The notes: generated by a model from the letters alone, not told the origin. 64,000 nucleotides of DNA from Altererythrobacter lutimaris (GCF_013371495.1 NZ_JABWTA010000001.1:434001-498000), one strand, 5' to 3'. Positions 40,087 through 51,721 are shown, counted from the first letter of the stretch. Numbers and translations: made by a program.

Positions 40087-40752
40087 TTATTTGAGCTTCC
40101 TGGAGGCCCATTTCCAAAGCTTTTCGACTTCCTTTGCGGCCTTGCCTTCCGGTTCAATCTCGGCTGCAGTTTCGCCATTGGCGGACGAGCGGTGGAAGGC
40201 GGCCCGATCTCCGAAAATCACAGGGCAGATTTCTAAGCCTAAACCTTTCACCACTTCCTTAGCCTCGGCCTCGAGCACCGTCGCCCCTGATGGCACGGAA
40301 TTGAGTACAACGAAGGCCTCTTTCTTAGCGTAGGCGACAAGATCCGCGATGGGCTCTAACGCATGCAGATCGAAAGCTCGCGGTCTGCTCGGGACGAGGA
40401 TCAAGTCTGCGGCTTTGATCGCTTCTCGTGCGGCGGCATCCGCGTGAGGCGGTGTATCGATCACGATGAATTCAACGCCGTTCTTTTTCGCGTTTTCGAT
40501 AGTGCGCGCGAGACGGGCAGGGGGGCTTGTGACAACAAGCGGGAGGAAATCACCGCGCCAATCGCTCCAGGCCGAAGCGGTGGCTTGCGGATCGGTGTCG
40601 ATGACGCAGCTCTCAAGATTGGCCTGCGCCGCACGGGTCGCCAAGTGAACGGCGAGCGTAGTCTTGCCTGAGCCACCCTTTTGGCTGACGATAGCGATCA
40701 CTTTGGGGGCGGGTGTTGGCATTCCGAGAGAATCCTGAAGTTTTTGCTGCAC
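40087..40752 (-). CDS. Orphan ParA/MinD-type ATPase
   Basis: 221-residue cytoplasmic P-loop ATPase. The deviant Walker A is IVSQKGGSGKTTLAVHLA near residues 21-38, Walker A' DTDPQATASAW, and Walker B FIVIDTPPHADA. No parB or centromere-like repeat is near, so this is not the chromosomal parAB locus. Its size and sequence fit the single ParA-like proteins that position cellular cargo or stabilise accessory elements. Cargo unknown. The start may be ATG at residue 11. Confidence 0.82.
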   Translation of the reverse strand: MQQKLQDSLGMPTPAPKVIAIVSQKGGSGKTTLAVHLATRAAQANLESCVIDTDPQATASAWSDWRGDFLPLVVTSPPARLARTIENAKKNGVEFIVIDTPPHADAAAREAIKAADLILVPSRPRAFDLHALEPIADLVAYAKKEAFVVLNSVPSGATVLEAEAKEVVKGLGLEICPVIFGDRAAFHRSSANGETAAEIEPEGKAAKEVEKLWKWASRKLK

Positions 40753-40912
40753 CGCACAATAGCGTAATCTCAGGTCACGGCAAGCAATCTAGAGCAAGCC
40801 GTTGAACCGGTTGTCGATAGAGTTGAAACCAGCTTGTCGAATGCGTCCAGTGCACGCTTTGCTTCGCGATTAAAAGTTTGTAATCACACTCCCTCGGGGC
40901 CGGTTGTGAGGT

Positions 40913-41581
40913 GTGGTTTTGGCAGACATTTGGGCGAGATTGCTGAGGCCGATGCAGCGTCGCTTCAGGCGTCAGCGTGCTCAGCTGATCAAGCGGCATC
41001 TTCCGCAAATTCATGGCGCTCAAGTGGTTGATATCGGTGGTTCGCTTCATTTCTGGAGCGCGATTTCGGACATCATTACGCCATCCCATGTGAAGATATT
41101 TAATCTGTCCGAGGGGAGGGCGACTGGATTTGCGACGAGGGCGGAAGGCATTGATATCGAAGTCAATGTCTATGACGGTCGGCGTGTGCCGGTTGATGAC
41201 GGTGTCGCAGAAGTAGTGGTTTGCAACTCAGTGATCGAGCATGTGCCGCTGGGCCAGCGCGCGAACCTCGTCAGCGAGATCAAGCGCACTTCGCAAACCT
41301 ACGTGGTGCAAACACCAAGCCCGCTATTTCCGCTTGAGCTGCACTTCATGGTGCCCTTCCTGCATTGGCTACCACGGAAACTGGGCAGGTTAGTCGCTCC
41401 ATGGACCCCATTCGGTCTCCTGACCGGCGCGAATGCTCGCGAATATTTCGATGAAACTCGTTTACTAAGCCGGAAAGAGCTTCAGGCACATTTTCCGGAC
41501 GACCAGATCATGGTCGAAACCTTTTTCGGTATTCCGAAGAGCTACGTAGTTGTCGGCGGGCGCGCAAAAGGCGCCCACTAA
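40913..41581 (+). CDS. Class I SAM-dependent methyltransferase
   Basis: 222-residue protein, start GTG 40913 or a nearby alternative. Motif I is a degenerate VVDIGGSLHFWSAI. The later motif IV-like stretch VAEVVVCNSVIEHVPLGQRANLVSEI is clear, marking a methyltransferase-11-type fold. The segment ELHFMVPFLHWLPRKLGRLVAPW is hydrophobic and could contact lipid or membrane. The N-terminus is unusually Arg-rich. The substrate is unknown. It converges on rpoD with only 5 bases between stops. Confidence 0.72.
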   Translation: MVLADIWARLLRPMQRRFRRQRAQLIKRHLPQIHGAQVVDIGGSLHFWSAISDIITPSHVKIFNLSEGRATGFATRAEGIDIEVNVYDGRRVPVDDGVAEVVVCNSVIEHVPLGQRANLVSEIKRTSQTYVVQTPSPLFPLELHFMVPFLHWLPRKLGRLVAPWTPFGLLTGANAREYFDETRLLSRKELQAHFPDDQIMVETFFGIPKSYVVVGGRAKGAH

Positions 41582-41586
41582 CTCGA

Positions 41587-43611
41587 CTATTGATCCAGGA
41601 ACGAGCGCATCTTGCGGCTGCGGCTCGGGTGCTTGAGCTTCCTGAGCGCCTTAGCTTCGATCTGACGGATACGTTCGCGGGTCACGGAAAACTGCTGGCC
41701 GACCTCTTCCAACGTGTGGTCGGTGTTCATCCCGATGCCGAACCGCATACGCAGTACGCGCTCCTCACGCGGTGTGAGCGAGGCCAGCACGCGGGTGACA
41801 GTTTCCTTGAGGTTCGCCTGGATTGCGGCATCCACAGGGATGACCGCGTTCTTGTCCTCGATGAAATCACCCAGGTGCGAATCTTCTTCATCGCCGATAG
41901 GCGTTTCGAGTGAGATCGGCTCCTTGGCGATCTTCATGACCTTGCGAACCTTCTCCAACGGCATGGAGAGACGCGCTGCCATCTCTTCCGGCGTCGGTTC
42001 GCGGCCTTCTTCGTGCAAGAATTGGCGCGAGGTCCTGACAAGCTTGTTGATCGTCTCGATCATGTGGACCGGAATACGGATCGTACGCGCCTGGTCAGCG
42101 ATCGAGCGAGTGATCGCCTGCCTGATCCACCAAGTCGCATAAGTCGAGAATTTGTAGCCGCGGCGGTATTCGAACTTGTCGACCGCTTTCATCAAGCCGA
42201 TATTGCCTTCCTGAATGAGATCAAGGAATTGCAGACCGCGATTGGTGTATTTCTTCGCGATGGAAATCACGAGGCGCAGGTTCGCCTCGACCATTTCCTT
42301 CTTCGCGATCCGCGCTTCGCGCTCGCCCTTCTGGACCATGTTCACGATGCGGCGGAACTCTTCGAGGCTCATGCCTGTCTGGCTGGCAATGTCGGAGATT
42401 TCCGAGCGAATACGCTCAATCGCGTCCGCTTCCTTCTCAGCGAAGGCGGTCCATTTCTTGTCCTTCTTCGCTTTGGCTTTCATCCAGCTATCGTCGAGCT
42501 CGTTGCCGATATAGCTTTCAAGGAAATCAACGCGCTTGATCTTGTGCCGCTCTGCAAGGCGCAGCATTTGGCCGCCAAGCGCGGTCAAACGGCGGTTGAA
42601 TGCATAAAGATTGTCGACAAGGAATTCGATCTTCGTCGCGTGGAACTGCATGCTTTCCACTTCGGAAGTAAGCTCTTCGCCGAGCTTCTCGTAGCGGTTT
42701 TCTTTCGCCTTGGTGAGCACATCGCCACGCGCGAGCGTTTCTACGCGTTCAGCTTGCAGCTTCTCAAAGCTCTTGAAGGTCTTCGCGATACGCGCAAAAC
42801 GCTCAATCGCATCCGGCTTTAGAGCGGCTTCCATCTGCGCGAGGCTGAGAGTGTTGTCCTCATCATCGTCATCGTCATCGTTGCTCTTCTTGGACCCACC
42901 TTCTTCGCCGTCTTCGTCCTCGTCGCCATCTTCATCCTCGACGTCATCATCATCTTCGCGAATGGATGGACCGGCGGTTTCTTCCGAAATCTCGCCATCA
43001 TCATCTTCTGCGTCATCCGCCATCTTTTCGGCAGGCGGCTCTTTTGAGAGCATAGCGTCGAGATCAAGGATCTCGCGCAGCTGCATCTCTTCATTGTTGA
43101 GCGCTTCGGACCACTGAATGATCGCGTGGAAGGTGATTGGGCTCTGGCACAGGCCAATGATCATCGTGTCACGACCGGCTTCAATGCGCTTGGCAATGGC
43201 GATCTCGCCTTCGCGGCTGAGCAGCTCGACCGCGCCCATTTCGCGCAAATACATACGCACCGGATCGTCGGTGCGTTCGCCGGTGGTGGTCTTCTTAGCA
43301 GCGGCTGCGGGCTTCTTGGCTTCCTTCTTGTCCTCGCCAACGGACATTTCTTCGACTTCGGCTTCCTGCTCTGCCTCAGCTTCAGCCTCTTCGTCATTCT
43401 CGACGATATTGACGCCCATCTCACTAATCGCGGACATGACGTCTTCGATTTGCTCAGAATTCATCTGATCCTGCGGCAAAGCTTCATTGAGCTCATCAAC
43501 TGTGATGTAGCCCTTCTTCTTTGCCTTGTTCATGAGCTTCTTGATCTGCGCTTCGTTCAGATCGATCAGCGGCGCATCATCTCTGTCAGCGCTCTTAGAC
43601 TTGGTAGCCAT
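41587..43611 (-). CDS. rpoD: RNA polymerase primary sigma factor RpoD
   Basis: Housekeeping sigma-70 of 674 residues. Region 1.1 lies at the N-terminus; a long Asp/Glu-rich non-conserved insert (about 195-260) is typical of alphaproteobacteria. Region 2 shows [26 protein letters not shown] and the promoter-melting [17 protein letters not shown]. Region 4.2 is [27 protein letters not shown]. It follows dnaG by 10 bases, the classical dnaG-rpoD part of the macromolecular synthesis operon; rpsU is absent. Confidence 0.98.
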   Translation of the reverse strand: MATKSKSADRDDAPLIDLNEAQIKKLMNKAKKKGYITVDELNEALPQDQMNSEQIEDVMSAISEMGVNIVENDEEAEAEAEQEAEVEEMSVGEDKKEAKKPAAAAKKTTTGERTDDPVRMYLREMGAVELLSREGEIAIAKRIEAGRDTMIIGLCQSPITFHAIIQWSEALNNEEMQLREILDLDAMLSKEPPAEKMADDAEDDDGEISEETAGPSIREDDDDVEDEDGDEDEDGEEGGSKKSNDDDDDDEDNTLSLAQMEAALKPDAIERFARIAKTFKSFEKLQAERVETLARGDVLTKAKENRYEKLGEELTSEVESMQFHATKIEFLVDNLYAFNRRLTALGGQMLRLAERHKIKRVDFLESYIGNELDDSWMKAKAKKDKKWTAFAEKEADAIERIRSEISDIASQTGMSLEEFRRIVNMVQKGEREARIAKKEMVEANLRLVISIAKKYTNRGLQFLDLIQEGNIGLMKAVDKFEYRRGYKFSTYATWWIRQAITRSIADQARTIRIPVHMIETINKLVRTSRQFLHEEGREPTPEEMAARLSMPLEKVRKVMKIAKEPISLETPIGDEEDSHLGDFIEDKNAVIPVDAAIQANLKETVTRVLASLTPREERVLRMRFGIGMNTDHTLEEVGQQFSVTRERIRQIEAKALRKLKHPSRSRKMRSFLDQ

Positions 43612-43621
43612 ACCGTGTGTA

Positions 43622-45529
43622 TCAGTCCGTTTCCATGTCGCTCAGCGGCACTTCGTCCGATGCGCGAGAATTCCCCATGTCAGCCGCGGCTGCGGCTTTC
43701 TTGCGCCCAAAAACTCTCAAGCGCTGATTTAAGTCGGCGAGCCGTTCGCGCAGTCGGGATTGTTCAGCAATAGAACCTTCCGGATCAGTCTCGAAACGCG
43801 CAGTAGCCGCGGAAATCGCGGCCTCCAGCGCTGGTTTCTCAACCAATAACGCAACAGCTTCAGCCAATTCCGCGCGCGCATCACCGGGGTTGGAGCCTTC
43901 TCTCAAGAAGGCATATCTGGTCTGATCCGGTGGGGCGGGAAGGCCTCCTGCTCCAAATATGGCGTTTGTGGGCTGCGAATCAAGGCTTTCTTCGAGGGTT
44001 TCAGCAAGTTCGAACAGAGATTCCACAAGCGGGGCTGCTTGAGGTGTCACATGGGCGAGCCGACCGAGCGATTCCGCATGCCGTGAAATCTCGCTTGGAT
44101 GCTTGACCAGGCCAGCGATGACGGCGCGCGTGAAGGCATCGCGCGAACCACCTGATAGCGCGCCGCGTAGACGCGCTGCGGCTTCGCTGGACAGGATCGG
44201 AGGCGCTGGCCGCCACGGCTGCCCGGAACGGCGCTGAGGACCCGCATTTCTTCGCTGCTGGCGTGGCGGGAAAGCGAATGCAGAATAGCGATCAAGCAGC
44301 TCGCGTCGATAAAGCGAGCGGATGTCCTGGTCCTCGATAGCGTCGCAATGTGCAAGGAGGCGCGCTTTCAAGCCTGCCTTGTCCTCCGGCGTTTTCAGCG
44401 GCTGCGCGTCGCGCTCGAAAGTCCAGATCGTCTCTAGTAGTGTGGCGGGCTCAGCGAGCAAGCGCTCCATTGCCTCAGCGCCTTGCTGCTTGATCAAATC
44501 GTCGGGATCGAGCCCGGTCGGTAGACGCACAATCGCCAGCGAACGGGAAGGGCGCAGCATCGGAAGCGCACGTTCGATGGCCCGCATGGCGGCGCGCTGG
44601 CCCGCATTGTCGCCATCGAAACACAACACGGGCACTTCAACCATGCGCCAAAGCATTTCGAGCTGCATTTCAGTGAGCGCGGTACCAAGCGGCGCGACTG
44701 CATCCTTGATCCCGGCATTCGCAAGCGCGATCACATCCATATAGCCTTCGACGACGACCATGCGGCCCGTCTGGCGGCTTGCGGGGCCTGCGCGGTGCAG
44801 ATTGTAGAGCGTGCGGCCTTTGTCGAAGAGAGGCGTGTCCGGAGAATTGAGATACTTCGCGACCCCGTCCAGTTTCTCGAGAATGCGCCCACCAAAGGCG
44901 ATCACGCGGCCTCGCTGATCCTGGATCGGCAGCATCAAGCGGTCCCGGAAACGGTCATACGGTGCTTTGTCTTCGACGCTGATCTGCATCCCGCTTTCGA
45001 CCAGCATTGTAGCATCGAAATTCGCGAGCGCACCTTTCAAGGCAACCTTGCTGTCCGGTGCATAGCCAAAGCCGAATTCGCGGATGATCTCGCGAGAGAA
45101 ACCGCGCGACAGAAGGTAGTCCTGCGCGCGCTTGCCAGACTGGCCTCGCAATTGATCGACAAACCAGTTCTGCGCCGCCTCCGTCACATCGATAAGGCTT
45201 GCGCGCTTCTCGGCTTTTTTCGCCGCGACCGGATCGGGGGCGGGGACCTCCATCCCGGCTTCGGTCGCAAGCTCCTTCACCGCGTCCATGAAGCCGAGCC
45301 CGCGCTGGTCGGTCATCCAGCGGATCACATCGCCATGGGCGCCGCAGCCAAAGCAATGATAAAACCCTTTCTGGTCATTGACCGTGAAGCTTGGCGTGTT
45401 CTCGTTGTGAAAAGGGCAGCATGCTTTCCACTCGCGACCGGCACGCTGGAGCTTGGTCGTGCGCATTATGACGCTTGAAAGCGTCACGCGCGCGCGCAGT
45501 TCATCCAGCCATTGCGGGGAAAGTGCCAT
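43622..45529 (-). CDS. dnaG: DNA primase DnaG
   Basis: Synthesises RNA primers at the replication fork. 635 residues. The N-terminal CHC2 zinc finger spans [12 protein letters not shown] to [10 protein letters not shown]. The TOPRIM core has [13 protein letters not shown] and [13 protein letters not shown]. The C-terminal DnaB-interacting region is less conserved. Upstream lies a YqeY gene, downstream rpoD. Confidence 0.97.
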   Translation of the reverse strand: MALSPQWLDELRARVTLSSVIMRTTKLQRAGREWKACCPFHNENTPSFTVNDQKGFYHCFGCGAHGDVIRWMTDQRGLGFMDAVKELATEAGMEVPAPDPVAAKKAEKRASLIDVTEAAQNWFVDQLRGQSGKRAQDYLLSRGFSREIIREFGFGYAPDSKVALKGALANFDATMLVESGMQISVEDKAPYDRFRDRLMLPIQDQRGRVIAFGGRILEKLDGVAKYLNSPDTPLFDKGRTLYNLHRAGPASRQTGRMVVVEGYMDVIALANAGIKDAVAPLGTALTEMQLEMLWRMVEVPVLCFDGDNAGQRAAMRAIERALPMLRPSRSLAIVRLPTGLDPDDLIKQQGAEAMERLLAEPATLLETIWTFERDAQPLKTPEDKAGLKARLLAHCDAIEDQDIRSLYRRELLDRYSAFAFPPRQQRRNAGPQRRSGQPWRPAPPILSSEAAARLRGALSGGSRDAFTRAVIAGLVKHPSEISRHAESLGRLAHVTPQAAPLVESLFELAETLEESLDSQPTNAIFGAGGLPAPPDQTRYAFLREGSNPGDARAELAEAVALLVEKPALEAAISAATARFETDPEGSIAEQSRLRERLADLNQRLRVFGRKKAAAAADMGNSRASDEVPLSDMETD

Positions 45530-45601
45530 GTGTGAAGAATGCCTGTCCGAAAGCTTCGTGTCGAGAAGCTTCCCGACACGATCTGGTGACAGGTTTGTGG
45601 A

Positions 45602-46054
45602 CTAGCTCAGGCTTGCTTTTACCAGCCCGCTCGCAAGGCCCATATCGAGCTCTGTGCCGTGGCGTTTTTTGAGCTCGCCCATGACGCGGCCCATGTCCTT
45701 GATGCTTTCCGCGCCCACCTCGGCCTTGATCGCTTCGATCGCCGCTTTTGTCGCCGCTTCGTCAAGCATGGCGGGCAGGAATTCTTCGATCACTGCGAGC
45801 TCGGCCTTTTCCTGATCCGCCAGTTCCTGACGTCCGCCATCCTCATACATCGTGATCGATTCGCGGCGCTGCTTGGCCATTTTCTGTAGCACTTCGATCA
45901 CCAGATCATCGTCATTTTCAGGAGCCTTGCCAGTGCGCGCTTCGATATCGCGGTCCTTTATCTTCGCCCCAATAAGGCGAAGCGTTGCCGTGCGATCCTT
46001 GTCGCCAGCCTTCATGGAAGTGATCGTTGCGGTCTTGATGTCGTCGCGCAGCAT
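45602..46054 (-). CDS. GatB/YqeY domain protein
   Basis: 150-residue protein, MLRDDIKTATITSMKAGDKDRTATLRLIGAKIKD at the start, followed by the YqeY helical domain (LAVIEEFLPAMLDEAATKAAI, DMGRVMGELKKRHG). The domain is shared with the tail of GatB and binds tRNA there; the stand-alone protein may affect tRNA-dependent amidation but has no settled role. Linked to dnaG-rpoD by strand and position, and commonly found there. Confidence 0.88.
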   Translation of the reverse strand: MLRDDIKTATITSMKAGDKDRTATLRLIGAKIKDRDIEARTGKAPENDDDLVIEVLQKMAKQRRESITMYEDGGRQELADQEKAELAVIEEFLPAMLDEAATKAAIEAIKAEVGAESIKDMGRVMGELKKRHGTELDMGLASGLVKASLS

Positions 46055-46202
46055 AGATGCGGTCTTTCCTGTGGATGGATTTAGTCGTCTTGCGGTTTAA
46101 CGCAGATTACGTCCAACAGATAGGTTGACCGACTCATTCCGCAAGCCTAGCGGATGGGTCTTAGCGACATCGCCGGAAAACCCTTAGCTGGAGAGCCCAA
46201 GA

Positions 46203-47384
46203 ATGGCTTCTGCTCCTTCTCGCCCTGCGCAGCCCAATGGCGCGACAGGAGTCCTCGTTTTGGCCGACGGTTCGGTCATTTGGGGCAAAGGCTTTGGTGC
46301 CACTGGCGATGCGATCGGCGAGGTGTGTTTTAACACCAGCATGACCGGTTATCAGGAAGTGATGACCGATCCGAGCTACGCTGCGCAGATCGTCACTTTC
46401 ACTTTCCCGCATATCGGCAATGTTGGCACGAACCCGGAAGATATCGAGAGCCGTGTGGAAGGCGCGGTCGGCTGCGTGGTGCGCGAGGAAGTCACGCCGG
46501 CGAGCAATTTCCGCAGCGAGCAGCAGTTTGTCGAATGGATGCAAGCCAATGGAAAGATTGGTCTTTCCGGCGTTGACACGCGCGCGCTCACCCGCCGTAT
46601 CCGCCTGTCCGGCGCTCCCAATGCGATGATCGCGCACTCGCCTGAAGGCAAGTTTGATGTCGATGCTCTGCTCGCCAAAGCGCAGGGCTGGGCGGGGCTT
46701 GAAGGCATGGATTTGGCCGAGAAAGTCACGCGCGATGCGCTTGAAGACTGGGCGGGCAGCTATTGGCGGTTGGGGCATGGATACGGCACGGGCCAAGGCG
46801 ATGACCGGCCGCATGTGGTCGCGATCGACTACGGCGCGAAGGACAACATCTTCCGCAATCTCGTGCGCGCAGGCGCCAAGGTGACAGTGGTTCCGGCTAA
46901 GACAACAATCGAAGAAATTGATGCGCTCAAACCCGATGGCGTCTTCCTGAGCAATGGTCCGGGCGATCCGGCGGCAACCGGCGAATATGCCGTCCCGGTG
47001 ATCAAGGCGCTGCTGGAGCGTGACATGCCGCTCTTCGGAATTTGCCTTGGTCATCAGATGCTTGCGCTCGCCGCGGGCGCCAAGACGATCAAGATGCATC
47101 AGGGACACCGCGGCGCAAATCACCCGGTTCAGCGCGTCGGAGATACATGGCAGACAAGTCGAGATCTGGTGGAGATCACCAGCATGAACCACGGGTTCGC
47201 AGTAGATGCCGCGACACTTCCGCCAGATGTCGAGCAGACGCATGTCAGCCTGTTTGACGGCTCCAATTGCGGGATCGCGATCAAAGGCAAACGCGCATTT
47301 GGCGTCCAGTACCACCCCGAGGCCTCTCCCGGCCCGCAGGACAGCTTCTACCTGTTCGAGAAGTTTGTGGGAGGCTTGGGGTGA
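46203..47384 (+). CDS. carA: Carbamoyl-phosphate synthase small subunit CarA
   Basis: Glutamine amidotransferase subunit supplying ammonia to CarB for pyrimidine and arginine synthesis. 393 residues. N-terminal domain with VLADGSVIWGKGFGA and NTSMTGYQEVMTDPSY. The class I amidotransferase domain has FLSNGPGDPAAT, the nucleophile Cys in LFGICLGHQMLAL, and the His/Glu in VQYHPEASPGP. The ATG at 46203 follows TGGAGAG. Its stop overlaps the start of the small gene at 47381. Confidence 0.97.
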   Translation: MASAPSRPAQPNGATGVLVLADGSVIWGKGFGATGDAIGEVCFNTSMTGYQEVMTDPSYAAQIVTFTFPHIGNVGTNPEDIESRVEGAVGCVVREEVTPASNFRSEQQFVEWMQANGKIGLSGVDTRALTRRIRLSGAPNAMIAHSPEGKFDVDALLAKAQGWAGLEGMDLAEKVTRDALEDWAGSYWRLGHGYGTGQGDDRPHVVAIDYGAKDNIFRNLVRAGAKVTVVPAKTTIEEIDALKPDGVFLSNGPGDPAATGEYAVPVIKALLERDMPLFGICLGHQMLALAAGAKTIKMHQGHRGANHPVQRVGDTWQTSRDLVEITSMNHGFAVDAATLPPDVEQTHVSLFDGSNCGIAIKGKRAFGVQYHPEASPGPQDSFYLFEKFVGGLG

Positions 47385-47734
47385 GGTCGTTCGACGAATC
47401 ACTGGCACGGGTTCTCGACCCCCAAGGCCACTACTGGCGATATCCGGGCGACGAGGGCGATGACTGCAGCCGAGTTCGACTCATTGAGCAACGGCTTGAC
47501 GTCCCATTTGAACAAATAGAGCGAGCTCAATTGGCCATGGAGCTGAATGGGTGGGAGCTTTCCAGTGCGCCTGATGGTGAAGAGAACGATCTGCACCGGT
47601 TGTATTTTCGCAAAGCAACGGCACTGACTTCAGAAGCGAAGAAAAGCTTCCTGACAGGCGCCTTGCGGGTCGCCCACGAAGCCAATGGCACGCTCATGTC
47701 GTGGATCAATGTCGAGGACTATGAGAACAACTAA
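47381..47734 (+). CDS. Unrecognised small protein inserted between carA and carB
   Basis: 117-residue cytoplasmic protein, start GTG at 47381 overlapping the carA stop, and stop overlapping the carB ATG by one base. It reads [27 protein letters not shown] at the N-terminus and ends [10 protein letters not shown]. It is acidic, soluble, with no known motif. Coupled translation with both carbamoyl-phosphate synthase subunits argues that it is expressed in step with them. I do not recognise the family. A role at the CarAB complex is conjecture. Confidence 0.7.
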   Translation: MRSFDESLARVLDPQGHYWRYPGDEGDDCSRVRLIEQRLDVPFEQIERAQLAMELNGWELSSAPDGEENDLHRLYFRKATALTSEAKKSFLTGALRVAHEANGTLMSWINVEDYENN

Positions 47735-50700
47735 TGCCCAAACGCACTGACATCTCCTCGATCCTCGTCATTGGCGCTGGCCCGATCATTATCGGCCAAG
47801 CGTGCGAGTTCGACTATTCCGGAACACAAGCGATCAAGGCCCTGAAAGAAGAGGGCTACCGTGTCATCCTGGTGAACTCCAACCCGGCGACGATCATGAC
47901 CGATCCGGAGTTTGCGGACGCGACCTATATCGAGCCGATCACGCCAGAAATCGTCGCCAAGATCATTGCGAAGGAGCGGCCCGACGCGCTGCTCCCCACC
48001 ATGGGCGGTCAGACCGCGCTGAACTGCGCGCTCAAGCTCGACGAAATGGGCGTGCTTGCCGAATACGGGGTCGAGATGATCGGCGCGAAGGCCGATGCGA
48101 TCGACAAGGCCGAAAACCGCCAGCGTTTCCGCGATGCGATGGACGCAATCGGCCTGGAAAGCGCGCGCAGTGGAGTGGCCAACACGCTTGAAGAAGCGTT
48201 CGCCGTGCTGGAACGCACAAAGCTTCCCTCGATCATCCGGCCCAGCTTTACGCTTGGCGGTACCGGCGGCGGGATCGCGTACAACAAGGCCGAGTTCGAG
48301 CGGATTGTGCGCGAGGGGCTCGACGCGTCCCCGACAACCGAGGTTCTGATCGAGGAATCGCTACTCGGCTGGAAAGAGTATGAGATGGAGGTTGTCCGCG
48401 ACAAGAACGACAATTGCATCATCATCTGCTCAATCGAAAACGTCGATCCGATGGGCGTGCACACCGGCGATTCCATCACTGTCGCGCCGGCACTGACGCT
48501 GACCGACAAGGAATACCAGATCATGCGCACCGCGAGCCTGAACGTGCTGCGGGAGATCGGCGTCGAAACGGGCGGATCGAATGTGCAGTTCGCGGTCAAT
48601 CCTGCTGACGGACGCCTGATCGTGATCGAGATGAACCCGCGTGTCTCGCGCTCCTCCGCGCTTGCCTCCAAGGCGACCGGCTTCCCGATTGCGCGCGTCG
48701 CGGCAAAGCTCGCGGTCGGCTACACGCTCGACGAAATCACGAACGAGATCACTGGCGCGACGCCTGCAAGCTTTGAACCGACGATCGACTATGTCGTGAC
48801 GAAGATCCCGCGCTTTGCGTTCGAGAAGTTCAAAGGCGCGAAGCCAGAGCTTGCGACGGCGATGAAGTCTGTCGGCGAAGTCATGGCGATTGGCCGCAAC
48901 TTCCAGGAATCGATGCAAAAGGCGCTGCGCGGGCTTGAGACGGACCTCGATGGCTTCAACCGCCAGACCGAGCTGGAAGGCGTCTCCAAAGAAGTTATCA
49001 TCGCCGCGCTCTCCAAACGTACGCCGGACAGGCTGCTCAATGTCGCGCAGGCTTTCCGCGAAGGCCTCACCGTCGAGGAAATCCAGCCGATCACTGGCTA
49101 TGATCCTTGGTTCCTGCGCCAGATCGAAGAGATCATTGCGGCGGAGAAAGACATCTCCACCAATGGCTTGCCCAGCGATGCGGCGGGCCTGCGCAAGCTT
49201 AAGTCGATGGGCTTTTCCGACAAGCGTTTGGCGACTTTGGCTGTGCGCTCTGTCGGCGTTGCGGGCGGCATGGGCGAGACGCAGGCGAAACGCTCTGGCC
49301 TGCTGCACGATGCGCTGCAAGCTATGGCAGGTGCGACCTCTGAAGAAGAAGTGCGCGAGCTTCGCCAGAAGCTTGGTGTGCGCCCCGTTTTCAAGCGGAT
49401 CGACAGCTGCGCGGCGGAATTCGAAGCGATCACGCCGTACATGTACTCGACCTATGAAGTGCCAAGCTTTGGCGAGCCGGAATGCGAAGCGGAACCGTCC
49501 GATCGCAAGAAAGTCGTCATTCTCGGCGGCGGTCCCAACCGGATCGGGCAGGGGATCGAGTTCGACTATTGCTGCGTCCATGCGTGCTTTGCGCTCGCCG
49601 AAGTCGGGTTCGAGACCATCATGGTCAATTGCAATCCGGAGACGGTTTCAACCGATTATGACACGTCCGACCGGCTCTATTTCGAGCCTTTGACCGCTGA
49701 AGACGTGCTGGAAATCCTCAAGCTGGAGCAATCGACCGGCGAGCTGGTTGGCGTGATCGTGCAGTTTGGTGGACAGACGCCGCTGAAACTGGCGCAAGCG
49801 CTGGAAGATGCAGGCATCCCGATCCTTGGCACGTCGCCTGATGCGATTGACCTGGCTGAGGACCGCGAGCGGTTCGCGCGGCTCGTCAATAAGCTGAAAC
49901 TCAAGCAGCCTGACAATGGCATTGCTTATAGCCGCGATGAAGCTGCGGCGGTGGCCGCGCGGATCGGCTATCCGGTCCTGCTGCGTCCGTCCTATGTCTT
50001 GGGTGGCCGTGCGATGGAAATCGTGGACAGCGAAGCGCAACTCGATGATTACATCAAGACAGCAGTAAACGTGTCCGGCGACAGTCCGGTTCTAGTCGAT
50101 CAGTATCTGCGTGATGCGGTCGAATGCGATGTCGACGTGGTATGCGATGGCGAGGAAGTGCGCGTTGCCGGCGTGATGCAGCATATCGAGGAAGCGGGCG
50201 TCCACTCTGGCGACAGCGCCTGCACTTTGCCGCCTTACTCGCTGCCCGCCGATATTGTCGAAGAGATGGAGCGGCAAGGTGAAGCGCTCGCTCGCGCGCT
50301 CAATGTCGTCGGCCTGATGAACGTGCAATTCGCCGTGAAGGACGGTGAGGTCTATCTGATCGAAGTGAACCCGCGTGCCTCGCGCACTGTGCCTTTCGTT
50401 GCGAAAGCTATCGGACAGCCGGTCGCCAAGATCGCAAGCCGCGTGATGGCGGGTGAAAAGCTCAGCAGTTTCGAACCATTCAAGCGTGAGTTTGACTATA
50501 TGGCGGTGAAAGAGGCGGTCTTCCCGTTCAACCGCTTCCCCGGCAGCGATCCTGTGCTCACGCCGGAGATGAAATCGACCGGAGAAGTGATGGGCATCGA
50601 CCGGACTTTTGAAGAGGCATTCCTGAAGTCGCAAATGGGCGCAGGGATGAGCTTGCCGCGCGAAGGGACGCTGTTTGTGTCCGTCAAAGACACGGACAAG

Positions 50701-51057
50701 CCGCATATCCTCGGCGCTGTGAAGACCTTGCTTGAGCAGGGCTTCAAGGTTGTCGCAACGGGCGGCACGCAGACCTATCTGGCAGAGCAGGGTCTACCGG
50801 TCGAACGCGTGAACAAGGTTGCGGAAGGACAACCGCATATCGTCGACAAGATCATCGACGGCGACATCGCTCTGATCTTCAACACGACCGAGGGTTGGCA
50901 GAGCCTGAAGGACTCCAAATCGATCCGCGCATCGGCGCTGGAGGCCAAGGTCCCGTATTACACGACAGCCACCGCTTCGAGTGCTGCGGCAAGCGCAATT
51001 CATGCGGTCAACGCAACTGAGCTTGAAGTTCGCTCGCTGCAGGACTATTATAGCTGA
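47734..51057 (+). CDS. carB: Carbamoyl-phosphate synthase large subunit CarB
   Basis: Makes carbamoyl phosphate from bicarbonate, ammonia and two ATP. 1107 residues, with the usual internal duplication of two ATP-grasp halves. First half: [25 protein letters not shown]. Second half begins [23 protein letters not shown]. Both carry INEVNPR-like blocks ([17 protein letters not shown] and [17 protein letters not shown]). The C-terminal MGS-like domain ([18 protein letters not shown]) is the allosteric site. Confidence 0.98.
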   Translation: MPKRTDISSILVIGAGPIIIGQACEFDYSGTQAIKALKEEGYRVILVNSNPATIMTDPEFADATYIEPITPEIVAKIIAKERPDALLPTMGGQTALNCALKLDEMGVLAEYGVEMIGAKADAIDKAENRQRFRDAMDAIGLESARSGVANTLEEAFAVLERTKLPSIIRPSFTLGGTGGGIAYNKAEFERIVREGLDASPTTEVLIEESLLGWKEYEMEVVRDKNDNCIIICSIENVDPMGVHTGDSITVAPALTLTDKEYQIMRTASLNVLREIGVETGGSNVQFAVNPADGRLIVIEMNPRVSRSSALASKATGFPIARVAAKLAVGYTLDEITNEITGATPASFEPTIDYVVTKIPRFAFEKFKGAKPELATAMKSVGEVMAIGRNFQESMQKALRGLETDLDGFNRQTELEGVSKEVIIAALSKRTPDRLLNVAQAFREGLTVEEIQPITGYDPWFLRQIEEIIAAEKDISTNGLPSDAAGLRKLKSMGFSDKRLATLAVRSVGVAGGMGETQAKRSGLLHDALQAMAGATSEEEVRELRQKLGVRPVFKRIDSCAAEFEAITPYMYSTYEVPSFGEPECEAEPSDRKKVVILGGGPNRIGQGIEFDYCCVHACFALAEVGFETIMVNCNPETVSTDYDTSDRLYFEPLTAEDVLEILKLEQSTGELVGVIVQFGGQTPLKLAQALEDAGIPILGTSPDAIDLAEDRERFARLVNKLKLKQPDNGIAYSRDEAAAVAARIGYPVLLRPSYVLGGRAMEIVDSEAQLDDYIKTAVNVSGDSPVLVDQYLRDAVECDVDVVCDGEEVRVAGVMQHIEEAGVHSGDSACTLPPYSLPADIVEEMERQGEALARALNVVGLMNVQFAVKDGEVYLIEVNPRASRTVPFVAKAIGQPVAKIASRVMAGEKLSSFEPFKREFDYMAVKEAVFPFNRFPGSDPVLTPEMKSTGEVMGIDRTFEEAFLKSQMGAGMSLPREGTLFVSVKDTDKPHILGAVKTLLEQGFKVVATGGTQTYLAEQGLPVERVNKVAEGQPHIVDKIIDGDIALIFNTTEGWQSLKDSKSIRASALEAKVPYYTTATASSAAASAIHAVNATELEVRSLQDYYS

Positions 51058-51171
51058 ACAAACCCAGCGTATTTCCCTAAATTCTGAACGTGGAACGCCG
51101 CTCCGGCAGGAACGGCCATGTTCTGAATTTCGCTGAATTCTGAGGGATTTACGCCTTGAAGGATAGAATGG

Positions 51172-51648
51172 ATGGCTACGATGGAAAAGGTCCCAATGCT
51201 GGCAGAAGGCTATGAGAAGCTGACTGCTGACTTGAAGGTGCTTCGCGAAGAGCGCCCGCGCATTGTCGACGCTATCGAAGAAGCGCGCGCACATGGCGAT
51301 CTCTCGGAGAATGCCGAATATCACGCGGCCAAAGAGCGCCAAGGCCAGGTTGAAGCTCAGATTGCTGAGCTCGAAGACAAGGTCAGCCGCGCGCAGATTA
51401 TTGATCCATCGACGTTGTCGGGCGACCGTATCATTTTCGGTGCGACTGTCACGCTGCTTGATGAAAACGACAAGCCGGTGAAGTACCAGATCGTCGGTCA
51501 GACTGAAGCGGACGCGGCCAAGGGGCGCATCTCTTACAACTCGCCCATCGCGCGCGCCTTGATCGGCAAACAAAAGGACGAAGAGATCGAAGTGACGGTC
51601 CCGTCAGGCGACAAGTTTTACCTCGTCGACAAGATCGAATTTATCTGA
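51172..51648 (+). CDS. greA: Transcription elongation factor GreA
   Basis: Rescues backtracked RNA polymerase by stimulating transcript cleavage. 158 residues. N-terminal coiled coil with the catalytic acidic tip in [20 protein letters not shown], and the C-terminal FKBP-like domain ending [19 protein letters not shown] at 51172 or 51181 could serve. A 114-base gap after carB contains three TTCTGA(A/G) repeats and probably its promoter. Confidence 0.96.
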   Translation: MATMEKVPMLAEGYEKLTADLKVLREERPRIVDAIEEARAHGDLSENAEYHAAKERQGQVEAQIAELEDKVSRAQIIDPSTLSGDRIIFGATVTLLDENDKPVKYQIVGQTEADAAKGRISYNSPIARALIGKQKDEEIEVTVPSGDKFYLVDKIEFI

Positions 51649-51671
51649 GCTTGAGCTTCAGAAAAAGGCGA

Positions 51672-51707
51672 GGGCGCTGACCATTGGGTCCGGCGCCCTT
51701 TCTTCTT
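51672..51707 (+). terminator. Intrinsic terminator after greA
   Basis: GGGCGC, a 15-base loop, then GCGCCC followed by TTTCTTCTT. It lies 23 bases after the greA stop and separates it from the convergent DUF4170 gene. Confidence 0.75.
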
Positions 51708-51721
51708 GCCTATGGCCGGCC

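Noticed and set aside
46161..47408. 415-codon minus-strand open frame opposite carA
   Set aside because: carA is intact and fully motif-supported on the plus strand; the reverse frame is a shadow.
48430..49581. 383-codon minus-strand open frame inside carB
   Set aside because: Shadow of carB; no start signal or domain.
51070..51160. Three TTCTGA(A/G) repeats between carB and greA
   Set aside because: Short, irregularly spaced, and partly explained by AT-rich promoter composition; no firm regulatory meaning.
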